From contig JBBHKE010003585.1 in the NCBI GenBank assembly GCA_037447655.1, positions 145,871 to 196,131 of the forward strand: DNA of 50,261 bases, given 5' to 3'. The stretch's first letter is position 1; every line of letters starts with the position of its first letter. Source of the stretch: Zygnema cylindricum. Its lineage: Eukaryota > Streptophyta > Zygnematophyceae > Zygnematales > Zygnemataceae. Positions 41,239 through 50,261 of this stretch are shown one piece after another. Position numbers and translations under genes: made by a program. A model generated the notes under the pieces. That model had not been told where the DNA came from. It did not search any database and saw only the letters and a list, made by a program, of their open reading frames with translations.

Positions 41239-41935
41239 GGCCGAACTTCCATTAGCGAAAAAATGGGGTTGTTTAATGAAGGTCGTACTATTTCTTTCAA
41301 TTTGTAAAAGAATCACCAAGGTTATAGGCGTAAAATGTGACCGTGAAATGCATTCAATTCGAGACGCCACGTCGCTTACTCCTATTTTGTTGTCATATAT
41401 ACTCATTTTAACGTTTTCCTCTTTTTGACCGACAAGCAAGTGATTCCAGGTAATGAAAAAACTTGAAGAAAAATCACCTCGAGAGGTGATTTTAGTTAAA
41501 GTATCATTTGAACAACGAATAATAAAACTTCCACGCAAGTGCCATACGAGTGTAAATTTTTAAGCAAGACATAAAGTTTTCACTTTTATTTTTCTCGTCA
41601 CGGGCATGTACGGAAAGATATCCCAGGGGTCTCAAACCTCCACTTTCATTGACGGGTCCTTTACAAAAGTGTATGCAGGCTTTGCCTCTCCGTCTCTCTT
41701 ACTCACACTACCGCTCTTACCTCACAATTCTTGGAATAAAACACGAAAATATTGGTAAGAAGTTATAGAGCACAAAAAACAGATCTTTTTGACTACTTAT
41801 GGAAGTAGTTTGATAGCTGGTTCAGGGAGAAAAGACTAAAAAATTAATTGGGAAGTTTTGGCGGTTTGTAATTAATAACGTCGACGTTGTCATGAATGAG
41901 CATGACGTTATAATGTCACAAAACCATAGACATCT
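41239..41935. mobile_element. P-F: left end of a PIF/Harbinger-like element
   Basis: It starts GGCCGAACTTCCATTAGCGA after TTA (41,236-41,238), related to the P-B terminus GGGTGAAGTTCCATTAG. A palindrome lies 243 bp inside. The right terminus was not found before the gypsy-2 LTR at 41,936. It may lie beyond gypsy-2, outside the window, or be lost. Confidence 0.6.
41470..41493. repeat. P-F internal palindrome
   Basis: Perfect 11-bp arms AAAATCACCTC / GAGGTGATTTT around GA. Confidence 0.95.
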
Positions 41936-42334
41936 TGTAACAGGATCTCCTACCTCTCAGAAAATCTCGTTACTACAACCAATTTCAACCACACATTCCA
42001 CACATTCCACACATTCCACACATTGGAAAATACACATCCACATTGGACATCACTCACATAAGGATAAACTTTAAATTAGAAGAAGCTTTTGTCCACATAA
42101 CATTAGCTTGGTCTCTTGCCCTCGTGGCTCAACCCTTCTTTTTAAAGTGTTTTCCACTACTCTCCACTCTTAATAATTCTATCTCTTAATTACTAAAACA
42201 CTACTTAGTTTGTAAGAGATTTCACTGCAGAAATGCCATTGCTCCAATTCAGTTTTAATCGCTCAAAACCAGCATCAGTCAGAATTTCTACAAACTTTTT
42301 CAAAGGAAAATATGTCTACTCTTCTCTTAGATTT

Positions 42335-43318
42335 TGTTGTTTTGAAAAGTCAGTTTCGTGCGTACGAGACTGTTTGCCCGTAACTGCTAATTGGATTTAA
42401 TATGGAGGTTTGAATAGATTCACGGATTGGGGGAGCGAACGGATTGATATAATTAAAGTGACGTAAAATACTCATTGAGTGGTGTGAACAAGTTGTGACA
42501 AATGGACGGCGGATCGCGAAGCGATCCGATGTAAAATAAACGAAATGTTGGAATAGGCGCCGCCAGTACTGCGGAGCTGCGACGCAGTTAAGTCAACGTA
42601 GCTGGGGCTATTTGTATGATCCGTACGGACAAGCGCAGCCAGCGCAGCTAGCGCAGCTGTGGATAATATGAGTAGGATAGATCTCCAGTAATGATGATTG
42701 TACGGTAGTGGTAGCTTAGTAGTTGCTTAGTGGTAGCTTGGTTTTCTGACATACGAAGAGTACGGTGTAAATATTATGTACAACAGAGGTTTGTCCTTTT
42801 GACTAATTAGTTTATTAGAGTAGATACAGTACGGCTGGTATGCCTCCGTACTCCGAGTATAACTTGCAGGACTTAGATTATTTTATGTATCGCAGTCAAG
42901 TTAATCAAAGTAATGGCAAACTGTTTTCTGCATCTTTGACCTGTTGGTGTGATCACTCTGTTTGGTGCTTTCATGTGAAACTTTGTTGAGGTATTCTATG
43001 ATATAGAATATATATGTGTGTGAAGCTTCATTGTATTCCAGTATCTGTGTAAGATTCTGTGAGCAGTCTAAGTGGTTAGTTTGTGAAGCTGTCAGCTGTT
43101 TTTGTGAAACTCTGGAGCCTATATCTTCTAGATGCCTTGGTGGATTCAGCTGTAACTTTGGGAGTTTATAGTGTATATGGTATAATGCTTATTGGTGCAG
43201 TTTGAGGTGATTCTGTTCAGTTTGGAGTAATCTGTGCTGTCTAAAACACATCTGTTTTTGAGGTAGTCTGTGGGTGTTTCCGTGAGTAATCCATGGCTGA
43301 AATAGGCTATGGACAACA
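42335..43318 (+). repeat. Copia-N 5' LTR
   Basis: 984 bp. It contains a hairpin GGATCGC-GAA-GCGATCC (about 42,513-42,529), a GCGCAG repeat (42,631-42,660), a GTAGCTTAGT array (42,711-42,740) and, at its 3' end, the Gag start codon in a good context (TCCATGG, ATG at 43,293). Confidence 0.95.
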
Positions 43319-44258
43319 GGTTATGGGCCCACACCCATGGCTACCTATATTTGATGGATCAAAATATCACTACTGGAAGTGTGCGCTCGAGAGCTACTTC
43401 GAGATGATGGAACTAATGGACGTGGTGGACTGTACCTTGGTCGAAACGTCAAATGGATGGAAAAGTAAAAATCATGAGTGTCTAAGGGTTATTAAGATCT
43501 CAATGACTCCGGATTTAGTAATGTCATACATAAGTGTTAAAAAGGCAGCTGAATTATGGAAGTGCTTAGAAAGTATGTATGCAAAGACTTCTTTATATCA
43601 TTGGCTTAGTAGTGTTACCAAAATAGTTGAACACAAGTATGTAGGAGGCAGTATGGAGAAACACTGTATTGACTTACAAGTATTATTTGCAGAAAATGAT
43701 TTGGCAGGAGGTAACTTTATAGATGCTCAACAAGCTATCTTGTTAATGAGAAGTCTACCTAAAGAATATAAGAGTGCACTAGATCGATTGACTTTAATTG
43801 ATAAAAATGATTGGAGCGTAACTGTAGCTAGACAAGTTATTTTTGATGAAGAGGCTAATAGAAGGGTCTTATCAAGTGAAAGGAATATAAAGGAATCTAA
43901 GTCTCAGTTTCACAAATTTAAAAGTAATAGTGAGTTCGGAGATCGACCAAAGAATTGTTTTTATTGTAATGATTTAGGACATACCTTCAGGGTATGTCCA
44001 TCGTATAAAAGTGCATGTGTTACAGGAAATTTCAGAGATGGATGGGACAACAACCTAGTTCGTACCCCAACAAGAAAGGAATCAAGTGCTTTCGTGAGTG
44101 AAGGACAAGACTCGACAGATGACAAAAGGCATGCACCATGTGTTGACGAATTTATTTATTTACCGACCTTTCGTGTTGTTCGGAATGAGGAGAAAGAGGT
44201 GACAGAAAAGGATCCGATTATTTCAACATGTCTTATAACAGATTGGTGGGTGACATAA
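43293..44258 (+). CDS. Copia-N Gag polyprotein
   Basis: An open frame of 321 residues. The first nine codons lie in the LTR and the next ones across the primer-binding site (QQVMGP). It contains the copia Gag core: WLPIFDGSKYHYWKCALESYF, AAELWKCLESMY, then LPKEYKSALDRL (UBN2/Retrotran_gag-type). It ends with a zinc knuckle CFYCNDLGHTFRVC at about residues 228-241, exact CX2CX4HX4C. It forms the virus-like particle and binds element RNA. It appears intact, so this element could package its own RNA but must borrow polymerase from a relative. The last 31 bases overlap the next frame. Confidence 0.88.
   Translation: MAEIGYGQQVMGPHPWLPIFDGSKYHYWKCALESYFEMMELMDVVDCTLVETSNGWKSKNHECLRVIKISMTPDLVMSYISVKKAAELWKCLESMYAKTSLYHWLSSVTKIVEHKYVGGSMEKHCIDLQVLFAENDLAGGNFIDAQQAILLMRSLPKEYKSALDRLTLIDKNDWSVTVARQVIFDEEANRRVLSSERNIKESKSQFHKFKSNSEFGDRPKNCFYCNDLGHTFRVCPSYKSACVTGNFRDGWDNNLVRTPTRKESSAFVSEGQDSTDDKRHAPCVDEFIYLPTFRVVRNEEKEVTEKDPIISTCLITDWWVT
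43319..43330 (+). promoter_or_regulatory. Copia-N primer-binding site, half-tRNA-iMet type
   Basis: GGTTATGGGCCC directly follows the LTR end ACAACA. It is complementary to GGGCCCAUAACC, the anticodon arm of initiator tRNA-Met. Confidence 0.85.
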
Positions 44259-45172
44259 ACTTACTAAAGGAAGGGGCAATTAGAATACGAGAAGTCGATA
44301 GAAGTGAAAGGCACATGGAAACGGAAGAAACTGGAAAAATTATAATCACCGAAAACAGTAAGGAAACAGACGAGTGTGAAAAAGACTCGGGTTGTGTGAC
44401 TTCTTCTTGTGATAAACTGGTGTATGAGAATAACATAGAGGGAGAAGAGATTCATGAAGTAAAGGGAATTAAAGAAGTAAACTTAAAATTGATTGAAGAA
44501 TATTTCTTAGAAAAAGATAACACTAAAATACAAACAGAACTTAGAGAAAGAGAAGAAGTAAATGATCAGATAGGAAAGTGTGAATTGACACAAAAAGAGG
44601 AATTAACATCGGAAGTGGAAAACAGTGTGGGTTTAAAAACTATTGAAATCCAGGAAAAACCGAGGAAGAGTGTTCAGAAAATAAGGCTAAGGAAGATAGT
44701 TCATGAGAGCCGAAAAAGTCATAACTTAAAAAAGAATCGTAGGAAGAGGAAAGTGCAGCTAACTGAAAAGAAGGTCAGACGGAAAATATTGAATATATAT
44801 ACACTTCAGAGAAGTTCCATATCTATGAAAAGAAACCAAAAATCAGTACGAACAACTACTAGAGGTAGTGGGAAGGGAAACCATGGAAATTTTTTGAACA
44901 GATCAGATAGTCATAAGAAACCAAGAAAGAGAGATAGATTGCGGAAAAATAGTTGGAGAACAAGCATGTTACGAAATCGATCACACCGAAGAACACAACC
45001 GGAAACACTGAGGGGATGTGTAACGGGAAAATGGGAAGATTTGAATGAATTTACAGGAAATTTAATGAGAAATTGGTGTAGTAGCGTCAGTAACATACAT
45101 CTAAGGAAGTGGATGGCGTGGAAGTATTTAACCGGAGAGAATGTGCAACAACTGTTCGATAAAAGTGTGTAA
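44228..45172 (+). CDS. Copia-N charged protein of unknown function
   Basis: An open frame of 314 residues, overlapping the end of gag by 31 bases in another frame. The first half is Glu/Lys-rich and acidic (NSKETDECEKDSG, LREREEVNDQIGKCELTQKEE). The second half is strongly basic (KNRRKRKVQLTEKKVRRK, KPRKRDRLRKN) and rich in Arg and Ser. No membrane segment and no enzyme motif. It occupies the place where pol should be. It might be an RNA-binding or nuclear-localised accessory protein, or a frame kept open by purine-rich composition. The overlap could be read by frameshifting or by a subgenomic RNA. Confidence 0.5.
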   Translation: MSYNRLVGDINLLKEGAIRIREVDRSERHMETEETGKIIITENSKETDECEKDSGCVTSSCDKLVYENNIEGEEIHEVKGIKEVNLKLIEEYFLEKDNTKIQTELREREEVNDQIGKCELTQKEELTSEVENSVGLKTIEIQEKPRKSVQKIRLRKIVHESRKSHNLKKNRRKRKVQLTEKKVRRKILNIYTLQRSSISMKRNQKSVRTTTRGSGKGNHGNFLNRSDSHKKPRKRDRLRKNSWRTSMLRNRSHRRTQPETLRGCVTGKWEDLNEFTGNLMRNWCSSVSNIHLRKWMAWKYLTGENVQQLFDKSV

Positions 45173-45786
45173 GTGGTTGATTTTTCGGCAAATTTGATAA
45201 CATGGCTAAGTGACGAAGACGAGTGGAAATACGGATTTACTGGAGAGGTGTTATTACCATAGTGAAGGGACAGTTTTGCATTTATGGCGTAAGGGGAGCT
45301 ATTACAGGACACTATTTGCAAGGTGGCAGTTTTCATAAAAGCGAATGGCAATTGGCAGAAGGCAGCAAAAGCAATGGCGACGTCGGCAAAGCAGTGGTAA
45401 TGTGTTGTTTTTGCTAAAAAAATTGTATGATAAACAGTGGAGGTTGATACAGAAATTTGAATATTTAAATATTTTTTTATTCTTTCGTTTATCCATTAGA
45501 GTGGATATATTTGCATACAGCATGGACTAACGAGTCTAAAGCTTTAGGGGAGTGTAGAGTTTAAAAGCTTTAGTCTCAGTAGATGAGGCTATGAGGAGGA
45601 AGTTAAAGGCGAAAAAAAAGCAGCAGCTAGGACTGCGATCTCAAACTAGCGCAGCGTAGCAGCATAGCAGTACACGCTGCACTTTGTATTCATACTGCGC
45701 TGCGATGTCAAACTAGCGCATCGTAGCAACATAGCACCACACGCTGCATATTTTTTTGGGTGCACGAAACTAAATTTTCGAGGGAG
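45173..45786 (+). other. Copia-N 3' internal region with duplicated block
   Basis: No supported gene. Two imperfect copies (about 45,630-45,690 and 45,702-45,755) of CTGCGATCTCAAACTAGCGCA..GTAGCA.CATAGCA....CACGCTGCA lie shortly before the polypurine tract (CGAGGGAG, 45,779-45,786). Confidence 0.7.
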
Positions 45787-46761
45787 TGTTGTTTTGAAAA
45801 GTCAGTTTCGTGCGTACGAGACAGTTTGCCCGTAACTGCTAATTGGATTTAATATGGAGGTTTGAATAGATTCACGGATTGGGGGAGAGAACGGATTGAT
45901 ATAATTAAAGTGACGTAAAATACTCATTGAATGGTGTGAACAAGTTGTGATAAATGGACGGCGGATCGCGAAGCGATCCGATGTAAAATAAACGAAATGT
46001 TGGAATAGGCGCCGCCAGTACTGCGGAGCTGCGACGCAGTTAAGTCAACGTAGCTGCGACTATTTGTATGATCCGTACGGACAGGCGCAGCCAGCGTAGC
46101 TGCGGATAATATGAGTAGGATAGATCTCGAGTAATGATGATTGTACGGTAGTGGTAGCTTAGTAGTTGCTTAGTGGTAGCTTGGTTTTCTGACATACGAA
46201 GAGTACGGTGTAAATATTATGTACAACAGAGGTTTGTCCTTTTGACTAATTAGTTTATTAGAGTAGATACAGTACGGCTGGTATGCCTCCGTACTCCGAG
46301 TATAACTTGCAGGACTTAGATTATTTTATGTATCGCAGTCAAGTTAATCAAAGTAATGGCAAACTGTTTTCTGCATCTTTGACCTGTTGGTGTGATCACT
46401 CTGTTTGGTGCTTTCATGTGAAACTTTGTTGAGGTATTCTATGATATAGAATATATATGTGTGTGAAGCTTCATTGTATTCCAGTATCAATGTAAGATTC
46501 TGTGAGCAGTCTAAGTGGTTAGTTTGTGAAGCTGTCAGCTGTTTTTGTGAAACTCTGGAGCCTATATCTTCTAGATGCCTCGGTGGATTCAGCTGTAACT
46601 TTGGGAGTTTATAGTGTATATGGTATAATGCTTATTGGTGCAGTTTGAGGTGATTCTGTTCAGTTTGGAGTAATCTGTGCTGTCTAAAACACAACTGTTT
46701 TTGAGGTAGTCTGTGGGTGTTTCCGTGAGTAATCCATGGCTGAAATAGGCTATGGACAACA
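45787..46761 (+). repeat. Copia-N 3' LTR
   Basis: 975 bp, nearly identical to the 5' LTR. The main difference is a 9-bp contraction in the GCGCAGC tract (about 46,083-46,103). It keeps the Gag ATG at 46,736, which now reads into the gypsy LTR. Confidence 0.95.
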
Positions 46762-47363
46762 GATTTCACTATTTATCCATCATCGCCTTAGACTAGCCAG
46801 GCTAGAGTTAACGCTCCGTTCAACAAGTTCTACGTGGGCCAATCACTGATCAACTAGGACTCAGACTGACCAATGCAGAAACGTGCGAAATCTCTTACTT
46901 ACTGCGTAGCATTTACCAACCAATCAAACGCTACGTTTCACTATATAACATTTACGTGCAAAAGTGCACACAAAACAAAATGCGGCTTCGCATGAACTTG
47001 CATCGCAAATTTCGCACGCGAAACTACCTACGAAATTCCATTAAGTGAAAATGACGTTTCGTACTAAAAATTGTATGAAACGAACGATCGTGCGCACTAA
47101 ACGACTAAATGTTTCATTAGTACTTTATGAAACGTTTAGGCAAAATTCCGATACTAATTTGATCCTTAACGCGTTTTAAATGATACCCACTTGTTAGTTT
47201 GACCCCGCGCTGTCACCTAAATACAACCATCGCTATATCTTTTGAAATATAACTCCAAATCGCGCGATTTTCTCGTAAACGTCTACCAAATTCATAACTT
47301 TATATTCCTAACCCTTAAATACCCATTTACAACCAAGTTAGATCCACTATTACTGTTACATCA

Positions 47364-48960
47364 TCCCCTCCTTATTTTTAACTGACGTCAATTAAAACAC
47401 ATTACTTTTCTATTATTATCCCTCCACTACTTTTGCAAAATCTCATATTTTAAATCCTCTAAAGTCAACTCACCTTGTGGCCTACCTAGATAATGCACTT
47501 GACAAAATATAGTATTGCGGACTTTGAACCGTTGACCAATCCAATCTATTACCCATTTATGGACCCCAGGTTCTATAATTATTAAGGGATCCAATTCCGA
47601 TTCTTTTTCAATTGGTCGAAAATTTGCTAGTTTCAACTGACTAATGTGTATCACTATATGAATTTTTGTTGAAGGCGGAAATTCCAATTCGGTAGCAGCT
47701 AACGATATCATATCGATTACAGTAAATGGTCCAATGTACTTAAGAGCAAATCTCCCCGTAGAATCTTATTGTCCCTCGATCTTGCGCCTATAATGAGTTG
47801 TTGAAAGCGTAACCTTGTCACCTGTGTTTACCACCCAATCACCCTGTTTGCAAAAAGCATTTAATTCTTACCTTCTTTGTGCCTCCAGTAATGCTTCCCC
47901 GACTGTTTTCCAAACTGTTTGATGTGTTCCTAAAACTATTTTCCAAAACCTCTATTCTCTTGAGTGACCACTGTCACTAAGTCTAATATTTTTCTGGGTT
48001 GGTATCCGTATACAACTTCAAATGGTGAGAATTATGTACTAGCATGTTTACAAGAATTGTATGCAAATTTTATTAATAGCAGTTTAGATTCCCATCAATT
48101 TCAAATTCCACTCTAAACAGTCCTAAGCATTTCCTCTAGTGTACGGTTTATCTTTCTGTGTGTCCATCTGTTTGAGGATGATAAGAGGTACTTTTTTTAC
48201 TTAAGTGCCTAATATTTTGCTGCAATTCTTTCCAAAATGCAAACGTAAATTTAGAATCCCTATCACTGACTATAGACTGGGGAACTCCCTGATGTTTGAC
48301 CATGTTGTCAAAATATAACTTTGCAATATCTACAACTGAATGAGTAGTTTTGGAAGGGATAAAGATTGCCATTTTACTGAACCTATTGACTACGACAACG
48401 AGACTGTCATTTCTTTAAGATGTAGCTGGCAACCTGACAATAAATTCCATACTGACAAATTCCCATGGTCTTTCGACGATATCTAAAGGTTTCAAGAGAC
48501 CTCTAGGTTTTTTGTTACTAAGTTTACCCTGTTGGCAAGAGACACAACTTTCCACGTGTTTTGACACCTCTTTTGCCATCTCGGGCCAAAACAATCTACT
48601 TTGCAACCGACTAAGACTTTTATCTCGACCTAGATGTCCTAAATGCTCATGGGCTTGCTGTAAAAGCTATTTTTCTTAAGTTTCCCATTTGAGGAATGCA
48701 TAATCTATCCCCTGTTTGCAAATATAGGAAACCATCTTCTATTCCATAGTTTTTGACATGCCTCTCATTCAATGGGTCAGAATACCCTTCCGAAATATTC
48801 TTGTAAATCACAACAAAATTTAGATCTTTATCATAACCATTTCTAACAACATCTAAAAAACAATTCATCCCGAACCATGACACTTATTTCAAAACATCTA
48901 CTTAAAGGATCCGCGACTACATTTGTCTTTCCAGGAATATGTTTGACATTAAATTTGAAA
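47364..48960 (-). pseudogene. Gypsy-2 integrase
   Basis: On the minus strand, 48,883-48,415 includes the zinc domain (LFWPEMAKEVSKHVESCVSCQQGK). 48,372-48,148 holds the core (FDNMVKHQGVPQSIVSDRDSKFTFAFWKEL.., SYHPQTDGHTER) with the second Asp and the Glu of the DDE triad. 47,711-47,427 is the C-terminal region ending ..LEDLKYEILQK, chromodomain-like in position. Frameshifts separate the blocks. Confidence 0.9.
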
Positions 48961-50261
48961 TATGCCAATTTTTGCATCCACATTACCTGTCTACCAGTCA
49001 TAACTTGTGCATCACTAAATATCTGTAGATATGACAGTGCCTTATTACCATAGTGAATTGTAAACTATTTATTATGCAAATAACAACGCCATTTCACCAA
49101 TGCATGAACAATTGCAAGTAATTATTTTTCTAATGTTGCATAGTTCTTTACAGCATGATTCACTTCCTTGGACTAAAAAGCAATAGGATAAAAATGTTTG
49201 TCAACATTTTAAGTTATGATTGCACCCAGACCTTTATCAGTAGCATCAGTAGTGATCAAAACTTTAAATTCACATGCAGGATCTGGATACACGAGTCTAG
49301 GGGCATGGGTCAACTTTCCTTTTAGTTCATCGAAAGCTCTCTCCTAATCGGCTCCCCAACAAACGTATCCTTCTCCCAAAGTAAATCCGTCAAACGTGCG
49401 ACGATCATACTGAAGTTTTTCATAAATTTCTTGTCATTCATCGTAATCTTGTTTAGACTACGATAGTGAACACACATTCTCAACGTCCCGTCCTTCTTTT
49501 TTACGAAGAGAATTGGTGCTCCGTTCGGTGATTTGCTGGGTTGAAAATGTCATTTCTCCAAAAGCTCCTTAATCTGTTTCTTTAACTCCTCCTACTCAAA
49601 GTAACTGTGCTTATAAATTCTTGTGACATGAGGATTACATCCAGGTTCCAAGTTAATAACATGTTCCAAATCTCGGGAAGGTGGCCTCCTTGAGGGTAAG
49701 TCACTTGGGAACATCACTAAATTCAAAAATCAAATCTTTAACAGCAGCATCAGATGTATTAATGTCAGTTACAAAATCTGATTGTATGTTTTCTAGATTT
49801 TAGTTGTGTTTGATTTAGGAATAACATCAATGTTAGTGTTTTCTCCCCCTCTTTCATCAGCAACTGCCTTAGTTACTAATAACTAGAAATCATGATATGT
49901 TTTATCTTTTACATGCTTTTTATATTATTTAGCAGAAATCAAACCTTCAACTAAAGACTCGAATTTGATGAAACTATGTCTGGTGTCATCGTTACTTAAC
50001 TGTCCTGACATAGGTCTGTTGTTAAGAGATTGATCAGAATGGATTGTTCAAACTATGGTGTGTTGTTAGCACTATAATAAATTCAACTATCCTAGCCTTT
50101 TCGTTCATTAGCTTGCCCTCCAGAGTTAACTCCATAACCTCTAGATCTGGTCGACTCAACTGAGGATTTTCAGCTAGTCTTTTCCGTTTCCCACCTTCTA
50201 GGCTTCCTACTCAGCTAGGTATAATGTAATTTCATTGACATCAATTGTTTTAAGAGATCCT
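48961..50261 (-). pseudogene. Gypsy-2 RNase H, RT stub and protease/gag linker
   Basis: The minus strand aligns base by base with gypsy-1 16,380-18,560 except for two deletions. RNase H is at about 49,380-48,960. At about 49,430 RNase H joins almost directly to the RT start (MRMCV.YRSLNKI), skipping the palm and the FIDD motif. At about 49,945 about 400 bp covering the protease is lost. The copy continues past the window end. Non-coding now. Confidence 0.85.

Larger units (their letters stand above)
42335..46761 (+). mobile_element. Copia-N: young, complete, apparently non-autonomous copia-type element
   Basis: 4,427 bp. LTRs at 42,335-43,318 and 45,787-46,761 with TGTTGT..ACAACA ends and a perfect target duplication GATTT (42,330-42,334 and 46,762-46,766). 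The LTRs differ at only about a dozen sites plus one short indel, the most recent insertion here. The internal region encodes Gag (43,293-44,258) and a charged protein (44,228-45,172) but no protease, integrase, RT or RNase H. Primer-binding site and polypurine tract are intact. Confidence 0.93.
41936..47360 (-). repeat. Gypsy-2 3' LTR, interrupted by copia-N
   Basis: Plus strand TGTAACAGGATCTCC..TACTGTTACA, with perfect TGTAAC/GTTACA ends. Without copia-N and its 5-bp duplication it is about 993 bp. It has no E1 element, so it serves as the empty site for E1. Near the start a TTCCACACA unit is repeated (about 41,996-42,022). Confidence 0.9.
41936..50261 (-). mobile_element. Gypsy-2: Ty3/gypsy element, runs off the window
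   Basis: On the minus strand the 3' LTR (41,936-47,360) is preceded by a polypurine tract (AAGGAGGGGATGA, about 47,361-47,373). The internal region from 47,364 to the window end holds integrase, RNase H, an RT stub and protease/gag-linker remnants. It is the same family as gypsy-1. Deletions have removed the RT catalytic core and about 400 bp over the protease. Confidence 0.9.

Overview
This window looks like nuclear DNA of a streptophyte, either a land plant or a charophycean green alga. The evidence is a spliced five-exon gene with GT-AG introns whose product looks like a plastid rhodanese, a LEA-type hydrophilic protein, and dense nested Ty1/copia, Ty3/gypsy, PIF/Harbinger-like, TA-target and hAT elements. 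A large repeat-rich charophyte genome such as Chara fits best, but this is an impression and not a proof. No operon, CRISPR array or functional RNA gene was seen.

Left block, 1-15,449: nested Ty1/copia elements. A degenerate plus-strand copia (LTRs at 797 and 9,726) is split at a Trp-Asn codon pair by a complete minus-strand copia (2,496-8,630, target duplication GGAAT). A truncated minus-strand copia (10,771-13,865), an LTR fragment and a solo LTR follow. Middle block, 15,450-22,853: a degenerate minus-strand Ty3/gypsy. Its 5' LTR carries a TA-target DNA transposon, which in turn carries a copia solo LTR. Then 22,854-28,374: a cluster of TA-target elements (here called E2, E3, E4). E3 received three PIF/Harbinger-like elements (P-A, P-B, P-C), one after another, at a single TAA.

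Gene island, about 28,480-35,390: a rhodanese-like gene on the plus strand (28,483-31,971), whose third intron holds about 810 bp of polypyrimidine hexanucleotide repeat, and a convergent minus-strand gene for a LEA-like protein with a hydrophobic C-terminal tail (33,619-34,908).

Right block, 35,552-50,261: another TA element (E5), two adjoining PIF-like elements (P-D, P-E) with smaller inverted-repeat elements inside them, a dead hAT transposase, a further PIF-like end (P-F), and a second minus-strand gypsy. The LTR of that gypsy was hit by a young, complete, apparently non-autonomous copia (42,335-46,761, target duplication GATTT). This second gypsy LTR has no TA element, so it is an in-window empty site that defines the TA target of the E family.

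The most notable signals are: (1) a perfect or near-perfect palindrome with core CCTC-GAGG, 209-245 bp from one end of five different PIF-like elements, whose flanking arms differ between elements but still pair; (2) copia elements whose primer-binding site matches the anticodon arm of initiator tRNA-Met, as in Drosophila copia, with Gag starting inside the LTR and reading through that site; (3) tRNA-like pieces in the LTRs; (4) the LEA plus hydrophobic-tail architecture.
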